Below are positions 49,008 through 59,026 of a DNA stretch of 64,000 bases, piece after piece. The notes under the pieces were generated by a model. It was not told the DNA's origin. It saw only the letters and a list, made by a program, of their open reading frames with translations, and did no database searches. Source of the DNA: Candidatus Planktophila sp. Its GTDB lineage: Bacteria; Actinomycetota; Actinomycetes; Nanopelagicales; Nanopelagicaceae. Numbering within the stretch: position 1 is the stretch's first letter; each line of letters starts with the position of its first letter. The stretch spans positions 20,562 through 84,561 of the forward strand of contig JAHECV010000001.1 in assembly GCA_024641555.1 (NCBI GenBank). The letters are read 5' to 3'. The position numbers and the translations under genes are program-made.

Positions 49008-49439
49008 ATGGGCCAATCACATCGCACCCAGAAGGTAGCCGATCGCATCAAAGTGGTAGTGGCGCAGTTGCTTGAGACGAAGATTAAAGATCCTCGTCTC
49101 GGCTTCGTCACTGTCACGGATGCGCGAGTTACTGGTGATCTACAGAGCGCGTCTATCTTCTACACCGTTCTTGGTGATGAAGAACAACGCGCAGCAACTG
49201 CCGCAGCACTCGAGAGCGCAAAAGGCGTAATCCGAAGTGCTGTCGGTCGCGATTTGCAGACTCGAATAACTCCAACCATTGAATTCTTTGAAGATGGACT
49301 TCCTGAATCTGCCAAAGCCCTTGATTCGCTTTTAGATAAGGTGCATGTGCTTGATGCTGAAGTGGCACAACTTCGTAAGAACGCGACATTTGCTGGGGGA
49401 GAAGATCCCTATAAAGCGCCTAAAGTTATTGAAGATTAA
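49008..49439 (+). CDS. rbfA: Ribosome-binding factor A
   Basis: Cold-shock 30S assembly factor acting on the 5' end of 16S rRNA. The 143 residues show RVADRIKVVVAQLLETKIKDPRLG and FVTVTDARVTGDLQSASIFYTVLG, the KH-like RbfA core, and PTIEFFEDGLPESAKALDSLL. Placed between infB and truB as in most bacteria. The truB -10 overlaps its stop codon. Confidence 0.95.
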   Translation: MGQSHRTQKVADRIKVVVAQLLETKIKDPRLGFVTVTDARVTGDLQSASIFYTVLGDEEQRAATAAALESAKGVIRSAVGRDLQTRITPTIEFFEDGLPESAKALDSLLDKVHVLDAEVAQLRKNATFAGGEDPYKAPKVIED

Positions 49440-49442
49440 CTT
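49437..49442 (+). promoter_or_regulatory. Possible -10 of a leaderless truB transcript
   Basis: TAACTT overlaps the rbfA stop and lies 7 nt before the truB ATG, as at xerC. No -35 and no Shine-Dalgarno. Confidence 0.3.
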
Positions 49443-49449
49443 CTAAATA

Positions 49450-50322
49450 ATGGATGGCTTCTTAGTCGTAGATAAAGCACCTGCCATGACTAGCCATGAT
49501 GTTGTTGCAGTTGCGCGCAAAGCCCTCGGAACTCGAAAAGTCGGGCATGCCGGCACGTTAGATCCAATGGCCACTGGTGTTCTAGTTCTTGGATTCGGCA
49601 ACGGTACGCGCTTGCTGCAATATATAACCGATGGCGACAAGTCCTACATTGCAACCATTGTTTTAGGTGCGGCAACGGTCACCGACGACCAAGAAGGCGA
49701 AATAATTTCAGAAGCAAGCGTTTCGCAAGTTACAGAGGAAGAAATTAGAGCGGGTCTTGCCAAAATGGTGGGAGAGATTCAACAACGCCCCAGTTCAGTC
49801 TCTGCGGTAAAAGTTGGTGGCGAACGTGCTTATGATCGGGTGCGAGCTGGTGAAGTATTTGAACTCGCTGCCCGCACCATCACAATTTCATCTCTCAATA
49901 TTTTAGAGATTCGTCGCCTTGGTAACCGAATTGAAATTGATATTGATGTGACTTGCTCCGCCGGCACATTTATCCGCGCAATCGCACGCGATCTCGGGAA
50001 CGATCTAGAAGTGGGCGGTCATCTTTCAGCGCTGCGTCGCACCAGGGTTGCTGGCTTTTCATTAGACCAAGCCATCTCATTTGAATCTTTGAAAGGCCAA
50101 GACTTTACAAAGCTGGAAATTGCGGATGTGGCTCGTCAAACTTTTGCAGTTCGCGAACTGGCACTCGATGAGGTAGCAGAACTTTCATTCGGGCGCCCAC
50201 TCAATTCAAATCCAGGCGAGGAGATTTTTGCAGCTCTCTCGCCTGATAACCGCCTCATCGCTTTGTTAAAGAATGAGTCAGGCAAGGCTAAACCGATCGC
50301 AGTTTTTGCAGCGGCGAATTGA
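49450..50322 (+). CDS. truB: tRNA pseudouridine(55) synthase
   Basis: Makes pseudouridine 55 in the T-loop of tRNAs. The 290 residues have the catalytic Asp38 in VGHAGTLDPMATGVL, the KSYIATIVLGAATVTDDQEG segment and a C-terminal PUA-like domain. Standard length for actinobacteria. No ribosome binding site, consistent with a leaderless start or coupling to rbfA. Confidence 0.95.
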   Translation: MDGFLVVDKAPAMTSHDVVAVARKALGTRKVGHAGTLDPMATGVLVLGFGNGTRLLQYITDGDKSYIATIVLGAATVTDDQEGEIISEASVSQVTEEEIRAGLAKMVGEIQQRPSSVSAVKVGGERAYDRVRAGEVFELAARTITISSLNILEIRRLGNRIEIDIDVTCSAGTFIRAIARDLGNDLEVGGHLSALRRTRVAGFSLDQAISFESLKGQDFTKLEIADVARQTFAVRELALDEVAELSFGRPLNSNPGEEIFAALSPDNRLIALLKNESGKAKPIAVFAAAN

Positions 50323-50334
50323 TTTAGGGATAAT
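50306..50334 (+). promoter_or_regulatory. Promoter of ribF, leaderless
   Basis: TTGCAG (50306-50311), 17 bp, GATAAT (50329-50334), then 6 nt to the ATG at 50341. It lies in the end of truB and the short gap. Confidence 0.6.
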
Positions 50335-50340
50335 AGATAG

Positions 50341-51231
50341 ATGAATTCAGGTAGCGTCGTCGTAATCGGCGTCTTTGATGGTGTTCATAAAGGCCACCAG
50401 TTGCTCCTGAACCGCGCCAAAGAAATTGCAGACGGCAGATCAATCATCGCCCTGACATTCGATCCGCATCCCATGCAGGTCTTTGCGCCTGATCGCGCTC
50501 CAACAATGCTGACAACTTTGGCTGATCGCGTTGAATTGTTGAAGATTCATAACGCCGACCAAGTAGCGGTCCTTAAATTCAATGAGAAATTTGCGGCAAT
50601 GTCTCCAGAAGATTTCGTTAAAGATGTCTTAGTAGGCCAATTAAGCGTCTCAACAGTAATTGTTGGCAAGAACTTCACTTATGGCCATAAAGCAGCGGGA
50701 GATGTTGATTCCTTAATTGCCGATAGTTTGAAGTTTAACTTCACCGTAGATGTGCAAGAGTTGAAGTCTGATGAAAACGAAGTTGTTTCCTCTTCACGTA
50801 TTCGAAAATTAGTTATCGAAGGAAGCGTTGAAGAAGTACGCACATTGCTCTCGCGTCCGCATCGCCTTGATGGCGTTGTTGTACATGGTGAAAAGCGCGG
50901 TCGTGAGATCGGTTACCCAACCGCAAATCTTGGAAATATTGATAACCAAACAATTCCTGCCGATGGCGTATATGCCGGATGGTTGACTGTCGGGATTAAT
51001 TACTGGCCAGCTGCAATATCAATTGGCACAAATCCAACCTTTGAAGGTGTGCGCGGTCGCCAAGTTGAGGCTTATGCTCTCGATCAAGAAGGTTTAGATC
51101 TTTATGACAAAAACGCCTCGATTGAATTTGGGTGGCGTCTGCGCGATACCTTGAAATTCGATGGTCTCGAGCCGCTATTGGCGCAGATGAAGTTAGATTG
51201 TGATCGCGCACGAGCACTTACTGAAGGCTAA
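50341..51231 (+). CDS. ribF: Bifunctional riboflavin kinase / FAD synthetase
   Basis: Converts riboflavin to FMN and then FAD. The 296 residues have the N-terminal nucleotidyltransferase domain (VIGVFDGVHKGHQLLLNRA, TFDPHPMQVF, VGKNFTYGHKAAGD, SSSRIRKL) and the C-terminal kinase domain (HGEKRGREIGYPTANLG, DGVYAGWL, TFEG). Between truB and rpsO, the common order. It has its own leaderless promoter. Confidence 0.94.
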   Translation: MNSGSVVVIGVFDGVHKGHQLLLNRAKEIADGRSIIALTFDPHPMQVFAPDRAPTMLTTLADRVELLKIHNADQVAVLKFNEKFAAMSPEDFVKDVLVGQLSVSTVIVGKNFTYGHKAAGDVDSLIADSLKFNFTVDVQELKSDENEVVSSSRIRKLVIEGSVEEVRTLLSRPHRLDGVVVHGEKRGREIGYPTANLGNIDNQTIPADGVYAGWLTVGINYWPAAISIGTNPTFEGVRGRQVEAYALDQEGLDLYDKNASIEFGWRLRDTLKFDGLEPLLAQMKLDCDRARALTEG

Positions 51232-51242
51232 AAAACTCGGTT

Positions 51243-51272
51243 TTGCGATATCCACAGCCCCGCTGGTAACCT
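51243..51272 (+). promoter_or_regulatory. Promoter of rpsO
   Basis: TTGCGA (51243-51248), 18 bp, TAACCT (51267-51272). Transcription should begin near 51279, giving a leader of about 73 nt. Confidence 0.65.
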
Positions 51273-51278
51273 TGCCCC

Positions 51279-51352
51279 TGTCCAACGATCAAAGTGAGTG
51301 ACCGTGTATCAAACCGGTCGCCGTCGTGGCGGTAACTAAGAGGAGTCCAGAA
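51279..51352 (+). ncRNA. Candidate S15 leader RNA of rpsO
   Basis: The leader between promoter and rpsO can form two adjacent hairpins just before the AGAGGAG ribosome binding site (51339-51345): GACCG (51300-51304) with CGGTC (51315-51319), and CGCC (51319-51322) with GGCG (51328-51331). S15 represses its own translation through several unrelated leader structures in different phyla. I do not recognise this as a specific described type; read by eye. Confidence 0.35.
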
Positions 51353-51622
51353 ATGGCTTTAACACCAGAAGTAAAGAAAGAAATTATTGCAAAGTACGGC
51401 TCATCAGCTACCGACACCGGAAGCCCAGAAGCACAGGTTGCTTTGCTCTCACGTCGTATTGAAGACATCACAACTCATCTAAAGACCAACCCACACGATC
51501 ACCACAACCGTCGCGGTCTGTTGTTGCTCGTAGGTCAGCGTCGTCGCATTCTTCAGTACTTGTCTAAGACAGATATCAATCGTTATCGCGCGATTATCGA
51601 AAAGCTCGGTATTCGCCGCTAA
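51353..51622 (+). CDS. rpsO: 30S ribosomal protein S15
   Basis: Primary 16S rRNA-binding protein of the central domain. The 89 residues contain the signature [24 protein letters not shown] shown in part, [21 protein letters not shown] and end KLGIRR. The ATG at 51353 follows AGAGGAG; an in-frame start nine codons earlier lies in the leader structure and is rejected. rpsO-pnp order is conserved. Confidence 0.97.
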   Translation: MALTPEVKKEIIAKYGSSATDTGSPEAQVALLSRRIEDITTHLKTNPHDHHNRRGLLLLVGQRRRILQYLSKTDINRYRAIIEKLGIRR

Positions 51623-51628
51623 TTAAAT

Positions 51629-51657
51629 AACTACCCTCCAGGGGAGTTTGGCTTTTT
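51629..51657 (+). terminator. Weak terminator or attenuator after rpsO
   Basis: AACTACCCT (51629-51637) pairs with AGGGGAGTT (51640-51648) with one mismatch and a very tight loop, followed by GGCTTTTT. Imperfect, so some readthrough into pnp is expected. Confidence 0.4.
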
Positions 51658-51673
51658 CATTAATCTTTAAAGC

Positions 51674-51735
51674 TAATGGTCCTCGGTAGTGGTTTCCGCA
51701 CGGTTTATTCCTGTGCGTGAACTTCGATCGACGAT
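51674..51735 (+). ncRNA. Actino-pnp-like leader RNA element
   Basis: The segment GGTCCTCGGTAGTGG (51678-51692), the stem CGCACGG (51697-51703) with CTGTGCG (51711-51717), and the following CTTCGATCGACGA match my recollection of the Actino-pnp motif in 5' UTRs of actinobacterial pnp genes. That motif is thought to take part in control of PNPase by RNA processing. Position, about 70 nt before pnp, also fits. Confidence 0.65.
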
Positions 51736-51804
51736 TCATTACTTAACTTTTAATTGAGAACTCCTTATGAACTTGGTTTGGGTACATACTAAAAAGGAGG
51801 ACCC

Positions 51805-54006
51805 ATGGAGGGTCAAGAAGTTCAGTCATCAGTAGCCGTTATCGATAACGGAAAATTTGGAAAGCGTGAGATTCGCTTTGAAACCGGCCGCCTAGCGCGC
51901 CAAGCAGCAGGAGCCGCAGCGGTTTACTTAGACGATCAAACAATGATCTTCTCAGCGACAACAGCGTCAAAGACTCCAAAAGATCAATTCGATTTCTTCC
52001 CTTTAACAGTAGATGTTGAAGAGAAGATGTACGCAGTTGGTCGCATCCCAGGATCGTTCTTCCGTCGCGAAGGTCGGCCATCGGAAGATGCAATTCTTAC
52101 CTGTCGTTTGATCGACCGCCCATTGCGTCCATCATTTGTTAAGGGTCTTCGTAACGAAGTACAAATTGTTGTAACTGTTATGGCCCTTGATCCAGACCAC
52201 ATGTACGACGTGATCGCAATCAACGCATCTTCAATGTCAACACAGCTCGCAGGTCTTCCATTTTCAGGTCCAATCGGTGGCGTTCGCGTTGCACTGATTG
52301 ACGGACAATGGGTTGCTTTCCCCAACCATTCACAGGTCGAAAACGCTGTATTTGATATGGTCGTTGCCGGTCGCATTAGCGATGGTGATGTTGCAATCAT
52401 GATGGTTGAAGCAGAAGCCACAGCTAAGACAATCGAACTCATCAAGAACGGTCAGCCAACACCTACTGAAGAAGTAGTGGCCCAAGGACTCGATGCGGCA
52501 AAGCCATTTATCAAAATTCTCTGCGAAGCGCAGTCGAAGTTAGCCAAAGTTGCTGCAAAGCCAACTGCTGAATTTCCTGTCTTTTTGGATTACCAAGATG
52601 ATGTATTCGCAGCGGTTGAAAAGGCGGCCAAGGATGATCTGGCAAAGGCGCTAACAATTGTCGGTAAGCAAGAGCGCGAAACAAAGATCGATGAGATCTC
52701 TGCTGCAACAAAGGAATCAGTTTCTGCTGCATTCGAAGGTCGCGAAAAGGAAGTTCCTGCAGCGTTCCGCTCACTCACCAAGAAATTGGTTCGCCAACGC
52801 GTATTGCGTGACAAGATCCGTATCGATGGTCGCGGACTTCGCGATATCCGTGCGCTATCAGCTGAAGTTGAAGTTATTCCGCGCGTTCATGGATCTGCGA
52901 TCTTCGAACGTGGCGAAACTCAGATTCTTGGAATCACAACTCTTAACATGCTCAAGATGGAGCAACAGCTCGATACTTTGAACCCAGAAAACCATAAGCG
53001 CTACATGCACAACTACAACTTCCCACCATATTCAACTGGTGAAACAGGTCGCGTTGGCACACCAAAGCGTCGCGAAATCGGACACGGAGCACTTGCTGAA
53101 CGCGCTCTTGTTCCAGTTCTACCAACTCGCGAAGAGTTCCCTTACGCAATTCGTCAGGTCTCTGAAGCGCTCGGTTCAAATGGTTCTACTTCAATGGGTT
53201 CTGTTTGCGCATCAACACTTGCAATGCTTAACGCCGGTGTTCCGCTAAAGGCGCCTGTTGCGGGTATTGCAATGGGTCTTATCTCAGATGATGTCGACGG
53301 CAAGGTTGAATACGTTGCTTTGACAGATATCTTGGGTGCAGAGGATGCATTTGGAGATATGGACTTCAAGGTTGCCGGAACAAAAGATTTCGTTACAGCT
53401 CTTCAACTAGATACCAAGCTTGACGGTATTCCGGCATCAGTTCTTGCTGGAGCACTTCACCAAGCAAAGGAAGCCCGTCTTGCGATCCTTGATGTCATGA
53501 ATGAAGCGATCGATACACCTGATGAGATGAGCCCATTTGCTCCTCGCATCATCTCTGTAAAGATTCCAGTAGATCAGATCGGTGCGGTTATCGGCCCTAA
53601 GGGCAAGATCATCAACCAGATCCAAGATGAAACTGGCGCTGATATCTCAATCGAAGATGATGGCACGATCTACATCGGCGCAGTCGATGGTCCGTCAGCA
53701 GAAGCTGCACGCGCACAGATCAATGCAATCGCTAACCCACAGATGCCAGAAGTTGGAGAGCGCTACCTCGGTACTGTTGTAAAGCTTGCCGCATTCGGTG
53801 CATTCATTTCTCTTATGCCAGGTAAAGATGGCTTGCTCCACGTATCTCAGATTCGCAAGATGCATGGCGGAAAGCGCATTGAAAACCTTGAAGAAGTTAT
53901 GAAGGTTGGCGACAAGATTCAAGTTGAGATCGGTGAAATCGATCCCAAGGGCAAGCTCTCACTTGTTCCAGTTCTCGAAGATGGATCAACCCCGAGCGCT
54001 GAGTAA
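51805..54006 (+). CDS. pnp: Polyribonucleotide nucleotidyltransferase (PNPase)
   Basis: 3'-5' phosphorolytic exoribonuclease; in actinobacteria also related to guanosine pentaphosphate synthetase. The 733 residues carry two RNase PH-like domains (first about 15-150, second from [26 protein letters not shown] shown in part), then KH ([20 protein letters not shown]) and S1 ([20 protein letters not shown]) domains. The ATG follows AAGGAGG at ideal distance. Preceded by the Actino-pnp-like leader. Confidence 0.96.
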   Translation: MEGQEVQSSVAVIDNGKFGKREIRFETGRLARQAAGAAAVYLDDQTMIFSATTASKTPKDQFDFFPLTVDVEEKMYAVGRIPGSFFRREGRPSEDAILTCRLIDRPLRPSFVKGLRNEVQIVVTVMALDPDHMYDVIAINASSMSTQLAGLPFSGPIGGVRVALIDGQWVAFPNHSQVENAVFDMVVAGRISDGDVAIMMVEAEATAKTIELIKNGQPTPTEEVVAQGLDAAKPFIKILCEAQSKLAKVAAKPTAEFPVFLDYQDDVFAAVEKAAKDDLAKALTIVGKQERETKIDEISAATKESVSAAFEGREKEVPAAFRSLTKKLVRQRVLRDKIRIDGRGLRDIRALSAEVEVIPRVHGSAIFERGETQILGITTLNMLKMEQQLDTLNPENHKRYMHNYNFPPYSTGETGRVGTPKRREIGHGALAERALVPVLPTREEFPYAIRQVSEALGSNGSTSMGSVCASTLAMLNAGVPLKAPVAGIAMGLISDDVDGKVEYVALTDILGAEDAFGDMDFKVAGTKDFVTALQLDTKLDGIPASVLAGALHQAKEARLAILDVMNEAIDTPDEMSPFAPRIISVKIPVDQIGAVIGPKGKIINQIQDETGADISIEDDGTIYIGAVDGPSAEAARAQINAIANPQMPEVGERYLGTVVKLAAFGAFISLMPGKDGLLHVSQIRKMHGGKRIENLEEVMKVGDKIQVEIGEIDPKGKLSLVPVLEDGSTPSAE

Positions 54007-54024
54007 GTAAAGAACTAACGCTAA

Positions 54025-56048
<2,024 letters not shown>

Positions 56049-56059
56049 GGAGCCAGTAA

Positions 56060-56317
56060 ATGGCTAAAGCAGATATCACTATGTACGGTGCTGACTGGTG
56101 TGGCGATTGCCGTCGCTCAAAGCGCCTATTTGAAGAGCTCGATATTCAGGTTAATCACATCGATGTCGAAGCTGATGCCAGCGCCGCTGAGAAAGTAATT
56201 GAAATTAACGGGGGAGCCAAGTCAATCCCGGTAATCGTATTTTCAGATGGAACACATCTAACTGAGCCTTCAGATAACGATCTCAAAGCGAAGTTAGCAG
56301 CGCTAAATATTATTTGA
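56060..56317 (+). CDS. Mycoredoxin-1-like glutaredoxin
   Basis: An 85-residue thioredoxin-fold protein with the redox motif Cys14-Gly-Asp-Cys17 (DWCGDC), the cis-Pro region SIPVIVF and GTHLTEPSDNDLKAKL at the C-terminus. This resembles actinobacterial mycoredoxin-1, which reduces mycothiol mixed disulfides. AAGGAG precedes the ATG. It follows dapB by 11 bp and may be cotranscribed. Confidence 0.85.
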   Translation: MAKADITMYGADWCGDCRRSKRLFEELDIQVNHIDVEADASAAEKVIEINGGAKSIPVIVFSDGTHLTEPSDNDLKAKLAALNII

Positions 56318-56335
56318 TCAAACTTTGGTTGATCT

Positions 56336-56659
56336 TTAATTGATGTGAAATAACGCGGCAGAAGTGGCTGCGGCAGAGAGAACGACAACCGGAAAAGGTG
56401 CGCGCAGAATTAGCGCTAGTACTGCAACGCCTACGCCTGCCATTCGCTGATCGGCGATAATTCGAGAATCTTTGGTAAAGGATTGAACGGCAACTAGCGC
56501 GCTCAAAAGGGCGATCGGGATCAACGAGTTAATCTTGAGAATTCGCGGATGCGATAAAAATCGCTGCGGCACGTTATGACCTAAAACCTTTAGCAAGAAA
56601 GCGATGGCGCTGGTACCTATTACTGCCAGCCAAAATGGTTCAATCAAATTTACTTCCAT
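56336..56659 (-). CDS. azlD: AzlD family branched-chain amino acid transport subunit
   Basis: A 107-residue small membrane protein with about four spans (WLAVIGTSAIAFLLKVLG, LIPIALLSALVAVQSF and others), the AzlD partner of the AzlC permease. The pair exports branched-chain amino acids (in B. subtilis linked to azaleucine resistance; BrnFE in Corynebacterium). It overlaps azlC by 10 bp. Convergent with the mycoredoxin gene. Confidence 0.85.
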   Translation of the reverse strand: MEVNLIEPFWLAVIGTSAIAFLLKVLGHNVPQRFLSHPRILKINSLIPIALLSALVAVQSFTKDSRIIADQRMAGVGVAVLALILRAPFPVVVLSAAATSAALFHIN

Positions 56660-57324
56660 ATTTTGGTTCGCAATCCGAAAATGACCGCCAAAAGCGCAGT
56701 TGAAATAATTGGAACACCTGGAACAAAGTACGGCGTCATCAAAAGCGCAAGGGCGAATGCAGCAACAGCCAATAACCGTTCATTCTTATTGGTCAGCCGT
56801 GGCCAAAGTAGGCCAAGAAATGCCGCCGGAACAGCGGCATCTAAGCCCCAGGCAGCGGGATTTCCCAGAGCCTGCGCACCAAGAGCTCCAGCGAGTGTAA
56901 AAAGATTCCAAAAGATGTAAACGCCAATCCCTGTTAGCCAGAATCCTTGCCGCGCTGCTTTCACTCCCAAATGTTCTTGTGAAAGCGAGACTCCAGTTGA
57001 TTCATCGATTGTTATTTGCGCAGCAAGTAAGCGCCGGAGGCCTCGAACTTGCAACAGTGGCGCCATACGTAATCCATAAAGAGTATTTCGAATTCCTAAG
57101 AGCGATGCAGTAGCAATTCCACTTAGCGCGCTACCACCAGCGCCGAGGACTCCAACCACTGCAAATTGTGAAGCGCCCGTAAATGTCAAAAGCGAAAGTA
57201 AACAGCTCTGCAAAACTGTAAAACCTGCAGCAACTGAGGCGGCGCCAAAGGCGATCCCGTAGGCGCCGACGGTGAGCGAAACGCTCAGCGATTGCGCGGC
57301 GGTGGTGCGGTTCACTCTAGACAC
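56650..57324 (-). CDS. azlC: AzlC family branched-chain amino acid exporter permease
   Basis: The large subunit, 224 residues with several spans: AYGIAFGAASVAAGFTVLQSCLLSLLTFTGASQF is partly shown here and is typical of AzlC/BrnF, as is LGIRNTLYGLRMAPLL and TIDESTGVSL. GTG 57324 is preferred because a CAGAAT element lies 6 nt upstream; GTG 57315 is possible. Its physiological link to the ilv operon is inference: it may relieve Val/Leu/Ile overload. Confidence 0.86.
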   Translation of the reverse strand: MSRVNRTTAAQSLSVSLTVGAYGIAFGAASVAAGFTVLQSCLLSLLTFTGASQFAVVGVLGAGGSALSGIATASLLGIRNTLYGLRMAPLLQVRGLRRLLAAQITIDESTGVSLSQEHLGVKAARQGFWLTGIGVYIFWNLFTLAGALGAQALGNPAAWGLDAAVPAAFLGLLWPRLTNKNERLLAVAAFALALLMTPYFVPGVPIISTALLAVIFGLRTKIWK

Positions 57325-57330
57325 GGGAGC

Positions 57331-57336
57331 ATTCTG
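57331..57336 (-). promoter_or_regulatory. -10 element of a leaderless azlCD transcript
   Basis: On the reverse strand CAGAAT is 6 nt before GTG 57324, the same hexamer and distance as at ispG. The -35 is poor. Confidence 0.4.
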
Positions 57337-57371
57337 CCCTAGATATGCGCAGGCTCATAGCGCGCTCTATA

Positions 57372-57377
57372 TAAGGT
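57372..57377 (+). promoter_or_regulatory. -10 element of a leaderless thyX transcript
   Basis: TAAGGT is 7 nt before ATG 57385; same hexamer and spacing as proS. It overlaps an in-frame GTG at 57376, which is therefore unlikely to be the start. Confidence 0.5.
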
Positions 57378-57384
57378 GACGCCC

Positions 57385-58104
57385 ATGAGCCAAGAAGTAA
57401 TTTTCCGCGATGATGTAACCGTCGAACTCGTTAAAGCCAGCGCAAGTGATGCTGATGTTATTTGGGCGGCGCGCGTATCGACTGCTGGTGAACAGTCCAT
57501 GGATGAAATTGGGGAAGATCCGGCTCGCTCTGCAGGTCTAATCAATTATTTAGCGCGAGAACGCCATGGCTCTCCATTTGAACATACCTCAATGACTTTT
57601 TTCGTGAGCGCACCAATATTTGTCTTTCGCGAATTTATGCGCCATCGCATCGCTTCATACAATGAAGAGTCGGGGCGCTATCGCGAGTTAAAGCCAGTTT
57701 TCTACATTCCATCAAAAGAACGCAAATTAATTCAAGTTGGTAAGACAGGCGCATATACCTTTGAAGATGGAACACCTGAGCAATTCGACATCTCTGTAAA
57801 AGCGATGAAAGATGCCTACATAGTTGCCTATGACAGTTATATAAAGATGCTCGATGCTGGCGTTGCGCGAGAAGTCGCGCGTGTAGTTTTACCGGTCGCT
57901 ACATATTCTTCAATGTACGTCTCGATGAACGCACGTGCCTTAATGAATTTCCTTTCACTTCGCACCGCGCGCGAAGGTTCACATTTTCCAAGCTACCCAC
58001 AACGCGAAATTGAGATGGTTGCGGAAAAAATGGAAGCCGAATTCGCAAAATTAATGCCGCTAACATACGGAGCATTTGAGAAATCTGGACGAATCGCACC
58101 GTAA
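57385..58104 (+). CDS. thyX: FAD-dependent thymidylate synthase
   Basis: Makes dTMP from dUMP using FAD and methylene-tetrahydrofolate, unrelated to ThyA. The 239 residues have the ThyX motif RHR-x7-S (Arg86-His87-Arg88 to Ser96, in MRHRIASYNEESGRY) and the substrate-binding RVVLPVATYSSMYVSMNARALMNF shown in part. Divergent from azlC with 60 bp between starts. Followed by dapA, as in Streptomyces. Confidence 0.95.
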   Translation: MSQEVIFRDDVTVELVKASASDADVIWAARVSTAGEQSMDEIGEDPARSAGLINYLARERHGSPFEHTSMTFFVSAPIFVFREFMRHRIASYNEESGRYRELKPVFYIPSKERKLIQVGKTGAYTFEDGTPEQFDISVKAMKDAYIVAYDSYIKMLDAGVAREVARVVLPVATYSSMYVSMNARALMNFLSLRTAREGSHFPSYPQREIEMVAEKMEAEFAKLMPLTYGAFEKSGRIAP

Positions 58105-58109
58105 AACGG

Positions 58110-58115
58110 TAGGTT
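58110..58115 (+). promoter_or_regulatory. Possible -10 of a leaderless dapA transcript
   Basis: TAGGTT ends 6 nt before the dapA ATG; CTGGAC (58085-58090) is a possible -35 at 19 bp. No Shine-Dalgarno sequence. Confidence 0.4.
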
Positions 58116-58121
58116 TCACCC

Positions 58122-59009
58122 ATGACAATCGAGGCGCCATTCGGACGTATGCTCACCGCAATGGTGACCCCGTTCGATAAGAACGGCAAAATCGATTGGC
58201 CGGGCGTAGAAAAACTTGCCGCCCATCTTGTTGCAAGTGGTCATGACGGTATCGCCGTTAACGGAACAACCGGTGAAGCGCCAACTACCAAGTCTTCTGA
58301 AAAAGAAGAGATCATTCGCGTCGTTAAAGATGTAGTAGGTCCAAAGGTTTTTGTAGTTTCAGGTGCCGGCGATAACGAAACTGAATATTCCATCAACCAG
58401 GCAAAGCGCACCGAGAAGGCTGGCGCAGATGGTCTTTTAATTGTCGCTCCGTATTACAACAAGCCGCCACAAGCGGGTGTAGCCGCGCACTTCAAGGCAG
58501 TTGCTAGCGCAACTGATCTGCCTGTAATGATGTATGACATCCCAGGCCGTTGTGGAATTGAAATCGAACCCGACACCATTGTTAGCCTTTACGAGCACCC
58601 ACAAATTGTTGCTCTCAAAGATGCCAAAGGAAATGTTGCTTCAACTTCTTGGGTGATCAAGCGTTGCGGTATTCCAGTGTATTCAGGCGATGACATTCTT
58701 AATTTGCCCCTGCTTTCGGTTGGCGCAGTTGGAATGGTCTCGGTCTGCGGACACACCGTTGGAAAAGAACTCAAAGCAATGCTCGATGCTTGGTTTGCCG
58801 GAAATTCTGCAAAGGCGCTTGAGATTCATCAGCAGCTCCTTCCAATCTTTACCGGCACATTCCGTACACAAGGTGCGATCTTGACCAAGGCAGCGCTAAA
58901 TATGATGGGCCTTCCTGGCGGCCACACACGTCTTCCTCTAGTTGATGCAACCGAAGATCAGATCGCGCAACTGCGCAAAGATCTAATCGCCGGTGGCATC
59001 TCTTTATAG
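58122..59009 (+). CDS. dapA: 4-hydroxy-tetrahydrodipicolinate synthase
   Basis: Condenses pyruvate and aspartate semialdehyde, first committed step to diaminopimelate and lysine. The 295-residue TIM barrel has NGTTGEAPT, the catalytic Tyr region PYYNKPPQAG and Schiff-base Lys166 in VALKDAKGN. Upstream of RNase J, a conserved actinobacterial pair. Confidence 0.95.
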   Translation: MTIEAPFGRMLTAMVTPFDKNGKIDWPGVEKLAAHLVASGHDGIAVNGTTGEAPTTKSSEKEEIIRVVKDVVGPKVFVVSGAGDNETEYSINQAKRTEKAGADGLLIVAPYYNKPPQAGVAAHFKAVASATDLPVMMYDIPGRCGIEIEPDTIVSLYEHPQIVALKDAKGNVASTSWVIKRCGIPVYSGDDILNLPLLSVGAVGMVSVCGHTVGKELKAMLDAWFAGNSAKALEIHQQLLPIFTGTFRTQGAILTKAALNMMGLPGGHTRLPLVDATEDQIAQLRKDLIAGGISL

Positions 59010-59026
59010 TCTTTGATTAATTTCGT

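Noticed and set aside
51294..51335. Short 13-codon GTG frame in the rpsO leader as a regulatory peptide
   Set aside because: No ribosome binding site, no run of regulated codons and it coincides with the proposed RNA hairpins; not supportable as a gene.
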